Shown here: piece after piece, positions 1 through 3,733 of the stretch | Layout of the letters: every line of letters starts with the position of its first letter | How positions within the stretch are numbered: position 1 is the first letter of the stretch | Origin: Acidobacteriota bacterium | GTDB taxonomy: Bacteria; Acidobacteriota; Blastocatellia; Pyrinomonadales; Pyrinomonadaceae | DNA length: 5,080 bases | Assembly: GCA_003222855.1 (NCBI GenBank) | Contig: QHXH01000239.1 | Location: 10,268-15,347 of the forward strand | Reading direction: 5' to 3' | The notes under the pieces: model-generated | Told to the model about the DNA's origin: nothing | The model's database searches: none | What the model saw: only the letters and a program-made list of their open reading frames with translations | Made by a program: the position numbers and the translations under genes

Positions 1-6
1 TGCCGT

Positions 7-681
7 TCATTCGGCCGGCACTAAATGCCTCTGGAACCACTCAGCTGCCAGGTCGGCGACCTGTTCCAGCGCGCCAGGTTCTTCGAACAAATGCGTCGCG
101 CCGGGAACGATCTTCAACTGCTTTTCACAACGCATTTGCGCGAGCGCCGCTTCATTCATCTCGATCACCGGGTAGTCGAGTCCACCAACAATCAATAAGG
201 TTGGGGACTTGACCTGTGCCAGCGCATCGCCTGCCAGATCCGGACGGCCGCCACGTGATACGACTGCGCTAACGATTTCACCCACTTCCGCAGCCGCGAC
301 CAGCGCCGCGCCGCCTCCCGTACTGGAACCAAAGTACCCGACCCGAAAATAGTCGAGTTCACCTTTGAGCCAGTAGGTCGCGTCAATCAAACGGGCGGCG
401 AGCAGTCCGATATCAAATCTCAGATGACCGGTCCGAGCGTCAATAGCCTCCTCTTCCGCCGTTAACAAATCGAAGAGCAACGTCCCAACGCCGGCTTCGC
501 GGATGGTACGGGCCACGAATTGATTGCGGGGACTATGCCGGCTACTGCCGGAACCGTGGGCGAACAACACCACGCCCTGCGCACCGGTCGGAATACTCAG
601 ATCGCCGTAAAGCATCGCAGCGCCCGAGCGAATCTGAACGTCGCGGGCTCGAGCGGTTCCTGTCTGTGCGGTGTGAATCAT
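7..681 (-). CDS. Dienelactone-hydrolase-like alpha/beta hydrolase
   Basis: This 224-residue protein is a single-domain alpha/beta hydrolase, probably cytoplasmic since no signal peptide is visible. The visible signature is complete. An oxyanion-type turn HGSGS lies at residues 42-46. The nucleophile elbow GSSTG at 118-122 puts Ser120 in the GxSxG position. Asp169 follows the strand TLLIVGGLD, and His197 sits in GATHLF, which together complete a Ser-Asp-His triad. Length and order match the compact DLH-type hydrolases often annotated 'dienelactone hydrolase' or 'alpha/beta family hydrolase'. The elbow carries Ser, where true dienelactone hydrolases carry Cys, so an esterase or other hydrolase is likelier than chlorocatechol chemistry. 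The substrate cannot be read from sequence. The ATG at 681 has a short-spaced GAGG at 686-689, four bases upstream. The gene is 112 bp downstream of the short DUF6496 gene and may have its own promoter. Confidence 0.9.
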   Translation of the reverse strand: MIHTAQTGTARARDVQIRSGAAMLYGDLSIPTGAQGVVLFAHGSGSSRHSPRNQFVARTIREAGVGTLLFDLLTAEEEAIDARTGHLRFDIGLLAARLIDATYWLKGELDYFRVGYFGSSTGGGAALVAAAEVGEIVSAVVSRGGRPDLAGDALAQVKSPTLLIVGGLDYPVIEMNEAALAQMRCEKQLKIVPGATHLFEEPGALEQVADLAAEWFQRHLVPAE

Positions 682-793
682 TTGACCTCGGCTTTTCTCT
701 TCCTTACTTCAACGCTAAAGTTGATACCCAACGATATCGAATATGGATTTCACCTTGTCTCGGATCCCGCACTAGTTAATGCACGGCGGAGCG

Positions 794-988
794 TCACTTC
801 TTCTTCGAGGAAGATTTCTTCTTAGGAACTTTTCCTCCTGCTTTACGCGCTTCAGATAATCCAATCGCGATCGCCTGTTTCTTGCTGGTTACTTTCTTCC
901 CCGACCTACCGCTCTTCAGTGTTCCCTCTTTACGCTCATGCATTGCTTTTTTAACTTTCTTTTGCGCTGTCTTACCGTACTTAGCCAT
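794..988 (-). CDS. Short DUF6496 basic protein
   Basis: This 64-residue, very basic protein matches the DUF6496 family as I know it. It begins MAKYGKTAQKKVKKAMHE, continues with a GTLKSGRSGKKV segment, and has the family core KQAIAIGLSEARKAG at about 37-51. It ends in a Lys/Ser tail rich in KKK. The function of the family is not established. The composition suggests nucleic-acid binding, but this is inference. There is no signal peptide or membrane segment. The ATG at 988 is supported by a GGAGG at 998-1002 with nine bases of spacing. It lies 32 bp downstream of the Pro-Thr-rich gene. A longer paralogue sharing the KQAIAIGLS core is encoded at 2249-2686, on the other side of the sodC and dodecin genes. 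Confidence 0.88.
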   Translation of the reverse strand: MAKYGKTAQKKVKKAMHERKEGTLKSGRSGKKVTSKKQAIAIGLSEARKAGGKVPKKKSSSKKK

Positions 989-1020
989 GTGTTAATTCCT
1001 CCGCTTTCTCATGATTGTTT

Positions 1021-1260
1021 TCAGAACGATCTGTAATTGGAAGGTGTTACGGTCGGAGTTGGCACGGGTTCCGGCTCGGGTACTGGCGTCGGAGTAGCGC
1101 TTGGAGAAGGACTTGGCGACGGAGTCGGGGTCGGGGTCGGAGTTTGCTGCGCGCTGCGAGGGCCAGATAATCCCACAGTGGGCGTGGTGAAATGCGATGC
1201 CATTCCAATACATACAAGAATCATCAGCATTGCCAACATTGTTTTGAGAAGTCGATTCAT
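1021..1260 (-). CDS. Small exported Pro-Thr/Pro-Ser-rich protein
   Basis: This is a 79-residue hypothetical protein. Residues 1-21 form a basic start followed by a hydrophobic stretch (MNRLLKTMLAMLMILVCIGM), typical of a Sec signal peptide or membrane anchor. No convincing lipobox precedes Cys17. A signal-peptidase site could fall at MAS (20-22) or after RSA (35-37). Residues 40-73 are a low-complexity chain of TP, SP, AT, VP and EP dipeptides, and the protein ends SNYRSF. Such chains usually act as extended linkers, yet here there is no folded domain after it, so it may be a cell-envelope spacer peptide or a remnant of a larger gene. The ATG at 1260 has only a weak upstream purine stretch, and the repetitive composition opens other frames too, so gene status is less sure than for its neighbours. 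It sits 189 bp downstream of the dodecin gene and 32 bp upstream of the short DUF6496 gene. Confidence 0.6.
   Translation of the reverse strand: MNRLLKTMLAMLMILVCIGMASHFTTPTVGLSGPRSAQQTPTPTPTPSPSPSPSATPTPVPEPEPVPTPTVTPSNYRSF
1121..1144. repeat. Four tandem hexamers in the Pro-Thr coding stretch
   Basis: Four consecutive 6-bp units (ggagtc, ggggtc, ggggtc, ggagtt on the plus strand) encode Thr-Pro pairs on the minus strand. The array lies inside the small exported protein and changes length without shifting frame if a unit is lost or gained. Similar but degenerate hexamers continue on both sides of it. Confidence 0.75.
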
Positions 1261-1388
1261 TCGATCGTCGTGTCCCTGTCGCGTACACTAATCTGTTCGC
1301 TTCCGCTGCAGCCCAGACGCCCACTCCAGATCCCGTTTGAAAACAAGAAATCTGGGCGCAAGTTTGGTGCCGATGGACTTAGCTCGTT

Positions 1389-1424
1389 AAAATCAGGGGA
1401 ACCACAAGGTTGAAAAATCAGGGG
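1389..1424. repeat. 11-bp direct repeat, 25-bp period
   Basis: The 11-mer aaaatcagggg occurs at 1389-1399 and again, identical, at 1414-1424, with start points 25 bp apart. The spacer contains a 4-bp stem (aacc/ggtt, 1400-1411). The pair lies in the 189-bp gap between the dodecin stop and the start of the Pro-Thr-rich gene, the largest non-coding stretch in the window. It could be a pair of regulator sites for the downstream gene or chance. The rest of the gap shows no clear promoter or terminator. Confidence 0.5.
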
Positions 1425-1449
1425 CTGAGAGGGTGTTTGATCTCGAGTC

Positions 1450-1656
1450 TTAACTCTCGTCTAATACGAAAGTGACCTTAATAATGACTTTGTACGACAA
1501 GATCTTTCCGTTTTCGACCTGGACCTCTTGTTCCTTAACCCAGGCGCTGCGAATTCCGTGAAGCGTTTCCGCGGCGCGCGCCACTCCTTGCTTAATAGCA
1601 TCCTCGAAACTTTCATTCGAGCTGGCGCTGATCTCAGTTATGCGTGCTACTGACAT
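1450..1656 (-). CDS. Dodecin family protein (SAWVKEQ subfamily)
   Basis: This 68-residue protein has the dodecin fold pattern: a first strand (SVARITEISASS), a helix (SFEDAIKQGVARAAETLHGI, about 16-35), then two strands (AWVKEQEVQVENGK, 38-51, and YKVIIKVTFVLDE, 55-67). Dodecins are small cytoplasmic proteins that assemble as hollow dodecamers and store or sequester flavins. Aligning by eye on the TL...R and GK anchors, the flavin-stacking Trp of archaeal and bacterial dodecins (Trp36) falls on Ser37, and the usual Gln (Gln55) falls on Lys56. A Trp is present two residues later, at 39. This arrangement is shared by a widespread dodecin-like subfamily and by the mycobacterial 'calcium dodecin', so flavin binding should not be assumed. 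The ATG at 1656 has a strong GGGAGGG at 1664-1670 with seven bases of spacing. It follows sodC by 36 bp, suggesting co-transcription. Confidence 0.92.
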   Translation of the reverse strand: MSVARITEISASSNESFEDAIKQGVARAAETLHGIRSAWVKEQEVQVENGKILSYKVIIKVTFVLDES

Positions 1657-1692
1657 TCGTATTCCCTCCCTTCGTTGCTGTTACGTAGATTT

Positions 1693-2214
1693 TTATTTAC
1701 TGATTACGCCGCAAGCGATTCGGTCACCCGAATTGCCTGATGGATCAGTCTTCATATCATCGGCCTTAGCGTGAATGACGAGCGCGGTTCCGCCATCCGT
1801 GAATAACGAATAGCTGTTGCTCCGAAGATTCACGCGTGGATCGATGATTGTTACACGCGCCGTTCCATTTGCTCGCACCACGAAGTTGTTCATGTCACCG
1901 GCGTGTGGCCCCATTGGATTACGCAATCCATGTTGTTTACCAGCAGGATTGAAATGTGGTCCAGCGCTTTCAAACGCAGGTCCTTCGCATTTCGCCATCT
2001 GATGAATATGAATCGCATGCTGGCCCGGTGGGAGATTCTTTAGATCCAACATGATTCTTACGCCTTTTCCTGCCGGCGAAATTTTGGCTGTGCCTATGCT
2101 TTCGCCTTGACCGTTCTTCATTTCCACCGTCACGGTCTTCTGCGCATTTCCATAAGACAAGAACAAGGTCGCCAGCGCTATTGTCATCAACCACACAAAC
2201 AATTGTCGTTTCAT
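1693..2214 (-). CDS. sodC: Periplasmic Cu,Zn superoxide dismutase
   Basis: This 173-residue exported superoxide dismutase converts superoxide to oxygen and hydrogen peroxide in the periplasm. Residues 1-24 are a Sec signal peptide (MKRQLFVWLM, a hydrophobic core, then YGNA before Gln25). All catalytic positions are visible. The copper ligands are His69 and His71 (HIH), bridging His87 (GPHFNP) and His148 (LVIHAKADD). The zinc ligands are His87, His95 (KQHG), His104 and Asp107 (GPHAGDM). Cys76 and Cys168 form the usual disulfide, and the active-site Arg165 lies in GNSGDRIACGV. The length is normal for a bacterial SodC precursor. The ATG at 2214 is preceded by a full-length AAGGAGGT. The gene lies 34 bp after the basic DUF6496 gene and 36 bp before the dodecin gene, so it probably belongs to one transcript with them. 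I see nothing truncated or missing. Confidence 0.96.
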   Translation of the reverse strand: MKRQLFVWLMTIALATLFLSYGNAQKTVTVEMKNGQGESIGTAKISPAGKGVRIMLDLKNLPPGQHAIHIHQMAKCEGPAFESAGPHFNPAGKQHGLRNPMGPHAGDMNNFVVRANGTARVTIIDPRVNLRSNSYSLFTDGGTALVIHAKADDMKTDPSGNSGDRIACGVISK

Positions 2215-2220
2215 ATCTCT

Positions 2221-2228
2221 ACCTCCTT
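2221..2228 (-). promoter_or_regulatory. Perfect Shine-Dalgarno site of sodC
   Basis: The minus strand reads AAGGAGGT, an eight-base match to the anti-Shine-Dalgarno sequence, six bases before the sodC ATG. It is the strongest ribosome site in the window and implies high translation of sodC relative to its neighbours. Confidence 0.85.
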
Positions 2229-2248
2229 CGATTCCCTGTTACTTCGAA

Positions 2249-2686
2249 TTACTTCTTTCGCGTCTTTGCCGCTTTCTTCGCTGAGCGAGAGCGAGAGGCT
2301 GCTGACCGTTTCTGGGCGGCAGCGTGCGCTTGGCGCGACAACGCTCGCTTCGAAGCCGCGCTACGACCTTCGCGTTTCAGGGCGCGCGAGGTTGCGCGCG
2401 ACCGCTTGGCCGACTTCTTCGCGCTCTTCTTCTTTCCTTTTTTCAGATCACGAGCCGCCTGCTTCCGCGTCTGCTTCGAACCTCTCTTCGGCGGCTTCAA
2501 CTTCACCCCGGCGCGCCGCGCCTTGGAAAGACCGATGGCGATTGCTTGTTTGGCAGATCGCGCGCCGTGCTTGCCCTCGCGCACATGCTCGATCTCTTCG
2601 CGGACAAACTCTCCGGCTTGAGTGCTCGGAGCTTTTCCTTCTTCCTTATCTTCTTCCGCTCGTTCCAGAGTTTCTTTTTCCGGCAT
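2249..2686 (-). CDS. Long DUF6496 protein with H1-like basic tail
   Basis: This 145-residue protein has three parts. An acidic, charged N-terminus covers about 1-22 (MPEKETLERAEEDKEEGK). The DUF6496 core follows at about 23-62 (TQAGEFVREEIEHVREGKHG, then KQAIAIGLSKARRAG). The rest, 63-145, is a Lys/Arg/Ala/Ser tail with repeated KKxxKK, RSAxxK and SAKKAAK-type motifs, resembling the C-terminal tails of histone H1 and bacterial H1-like proteins. This composition suggests DNA compaction or nucleoid association. That is inference, since the core domain has no assigned function. No signal peptide is present. The ATG at 2686 has AAAGGAGA at 2693-2700 with six bases of spacing. It lies 30 bp after the P-loop NTPase gene and 34 bp before sodC. 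The core is shared with the short paralogue at 794-988, but DNA identity between them is low, pointing to an old duplication or separate acquisition. Confidence 0.88.
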   Translation of the reverse strand: MPEKETLERAEEDKEEGKAPSTQAGEFVREEIEHVREGKHGARSAKQAIAIGLSKARRAGVKLKPPKRGSKQTRKQAARDLKKGKKKSAKKSAKRSRATSRALKREGRSAASKRALSRQAHAAAQKRSAASRSRSAKKAAKTRKK

Positions 2687-2716
2687 CGATCTTCTCCTTT
2701 GTTGCGATGAATCGGC

Positions 2717-3460
2717 TCAAGCAGTGGCCCTGCCCAGTCGCGCATGGAAACTCTCGCCAACTTTGGTCGAATCGCTGAGGCGTAGGGACGACGGCGGCAG
2801 ATTTAGTGCTATTCCTTCCTTCGCTCCATGGATTCGCGATAACACGGTTGGTAGATCGTCATGTGTGATTGTCGCTAGCTGGTCTAAGTCAATTTGGAAA
2901 TTTAGTCCTGCGCGGAATAGTTCGAATTGTCTTTTAGCGTTGGCGGCTGTTGCTTTCAGCGTAGAAAGATAAAGAAAGTCGACCTTTGAAAGAACGCTGC
3001 GCGCCGATGACTTTATCGTGCCGCCTTCGGACCGGGCACACATGATGGTCAGATCGGCGTCGACGTATTCAAGGAAGCTATTTCCTTCGACAATTACTCC
3101 ATCTGCTTCGACGCGGGCCAGTGCTTGTGTAATTCCCTGCGCCACCTGATCATCCTTCACGATTACCCAGTGAACATTCGATGCACCCGAATCCCAGAAG
3201 CCGCCGGTGTCTTTGCCTGCCTGGTAGTTGGCTTCACGTCCAGAACGAATCACTGGTTCATCGCGCAGCAGATCGCTAACACAGCAACCGGCCGGATCTC
3301 TGCCGCACGAACGATAGTGACCGCGAGTCAGCTTGATCGCTTCCCAACCAGGTAGTTGCCGTAGCAGTTCGCACACCAAGGTCGTCTTGCCAACATTCGA
3401 CGAAAAGCCGCTAACGGCGACAATTGTGGGTCTCATCCTCATAAGATTTCGCAGCGTCAA
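2717..3460 (-). CDS. P-loop NTPase, BioD/MobB-like (SIMIBI type)
   Basis: This 247-residue cytoplasmic protein opens with strand TIVAVSG and the P-loop GFSSNVGKTT (18-27). Its G-x5-GKT spacing is that of dethiobiotin synthetase and related SIMIBI proteins rather than the standard GxxxxGKT. A lysine-containing strand (AIKLTRGHY, 41-49) follows, then a cysteine cluster with Cys52, Cys59 and Cys60 (SCGRDPAGCC), a DTGGFWDSGAS segment (84-94), and a second core strand DGVIVEGNS (120-128) whose EG resembles the acidic strand of MobB/BioD proteins. It may bind ATP or GTP. The substrate and pathway are not readable, and a cofactor-related role (MobB-like) is only a guess. The TTG start at 3460 overlaps the preceding stop as TTGA and has GAAGGG at 3469-3474, eight bases upstream. 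ATG codons at 3442 and 3436 are alternatives that keep the P-loop but lack a good ribosome site. Confidence 0.85.
   Translation of the reverse strand: MTLRNLMRMRPTIVAVSGFSSNVGKTTLVCELLRQLPGWEAIKLTRGHYRSCGRDPAGCCVSDLLRDEPVIRSGREANYQAGKDTGGFWDSGASNVHWVIVKDDQVAQGITQALARVEADGVIVEGNSFLEYVDADLTIMCARSEGGTIKSSARSVLSKVDFLYLSTLKATAANAKRQFELFRAGLNFQIDLDQLATITHDDLPTVLSRIHGAKEGIALNLPPSSLRLSDSTKVGESFHARLGRATA
3457..3460 (-). promoter_or_regulatory. TTGA stop/start overlap
   Basis: On the minus strand the last bases of the cytochrome-like gene and the first of the P-loop NTPase gene read TTGA: TTG start and TGA stop share two bases. Combined with the GAAGGG at 3469-3474, this supports coupled translation of the two proteins and favours the TTG start. 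Confidence 0.65.
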
Positions 3461-3684
3461 GGCGCCATCCCTTCATCCATCCAACGTTTGAATAAGGCAA
3501 GTTGCTCCTTGGGCCAGGGCCCGTCGCACGGCATAGTTCCGTTTTCCAATCGTGCATAGATGCCCTCTGCTGTGGCTTTCACGTCATCGTAAGACGAAAG
3601 GTCGAGTCCCATTCGCTTCATGGTTTTCACGTCGGGCTCATCACGAAACAGCGGGCGAATATCAGTTGCAAAACCTGGCGCCAT
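3457..3684 (-). CDS. Haem-less cytochrome c-like small protein
   Basis: This is a 75-residue conserved-looking hypothetical protein. It begins MAPGFATDIRPLFRDEP, continues with a helical DVKTMKRMGLDLSSYDDVKA, and ends GTMPCDGPWPKEQLALFKRW followed by MDEGMAP. The MPCDGPWP and FKRWxDxGM end resembles the 'MPP-G...-W-x-x-G' end of class I cytochrome c domains, and the IRPLF opening resembles those domains too, but there is no CXXCH, so covalent haem is ruled out. A single Cys53 remains. No signal peptide is present, so it is probably cytoplasmic. The start was chosen at ATG 3684 because GGAGG at 3692-3696 lies seven bases before it. The TTG at 3690 would leave only one base and is rejected. The gene is 49 bp downstream of the porin, and its stop overlaps the start of the P-loop NTPase gene, so the two are likely translationally coupled. 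No function can be assigned. Confidence 0.78.
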   Translation of the reverse strand: MAPGFATDIRPLFRDEPDVKTMKRMGLDLSSYDDVKATAEGIYARLENGTMPCDGPWPKEQLALFKRWMDEGMAP

Positions 3685-3691
3685 CTTCAAT

Positions 3692-3696
3692 CCTCC
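3692..3696 (-). promoter_or_regulatory. Shine-Dalgarno site fixing the small protein's start
   Basis: The minus strand reads GGAGG seven bases before the ATG at 3684 and only one base before the upstream in-frame TTG at 3690. This decides for the ATG and a 75-residue product. Confidence 0.8.
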
Positions 3697-3697
3697 A

Positions 3698-3712
3698 GCG
3701 GCATAAAGCCGC
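3698..3712 (-). other. Intercistronic stem-loop before the ribosome site
   Basis: The minus strand reads GCGGC TTTAT GCCGC: a perfect 5-bp G/C stem with a 5-base loop between the porin stop and the next gene. It ends one base before the GGAGG of the small protein. No T-run follows, so it is not an intrinsic terminator. It could instead limit ribosome access or act as an mRNA processing or protection element. Confidence 0.55.
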
Positions 3713-3733
3713 GGTTCCTACAACGCTTCGAAA

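Noticed and set aside
733..776. GATATC, GGATCC and ACTAGT within 45 bp, looking like a cloning polylinker
   Set aside because: The order and spacer do not match a vector polylinker I recognise, and both flanks are ordinary gene leader and coding sequence. Chance six-base palindromes are the simpler explanation.
1037..1291. Plus-strand Gly/Val-rich frame opposite the Pro-Thr repeat
   Set aside because: The GVGVG pattern is the complement of the Thr-Pro codons. It has no independent support.
992..1324. 110-residue minus-strand frame overlapping the Pro-Thr-rich gene
   Set aside because: It has no recognisable domain and no good ribosome site. The overlapping frame with a clear signal peptide and Pro-Thr chain is the better reading, and the open frame follows from the repetitive DNA.
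1400..1449. Possible terminator after the dodecin gene
   Set aside because: On the minus strand there is a short T-run after CCCCTGA, but only 3-4 bp stems precede it, too weak to call a terminator.
1261..1449. Sigma-70-type promoter for the Pro-Thr-rich gene
   Set aside because: The best pair I found on the minus strand (TTTCAA, 17 bases, TTTTAA) matches the consensus poorly in both boxes, so no promoter is claimed.
1660..1692. TACGTA palindrome between sodC and the dodecin gene as a terminator or operator
   Set aside because: It is a six-base palindrome without loop, T-run or second copy. There is not enough to support a feature.
2107..2778. Several long plus-strand frames opposite the long DUF6496 gene
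   Set aside because: They arise because the Lys/Arg/Ala codons of the minus-strand gene give few stops on the other strand. Their translations are Ser/Arg/Phe-rich, show no domain, and cross several real genes and ribosome sites.
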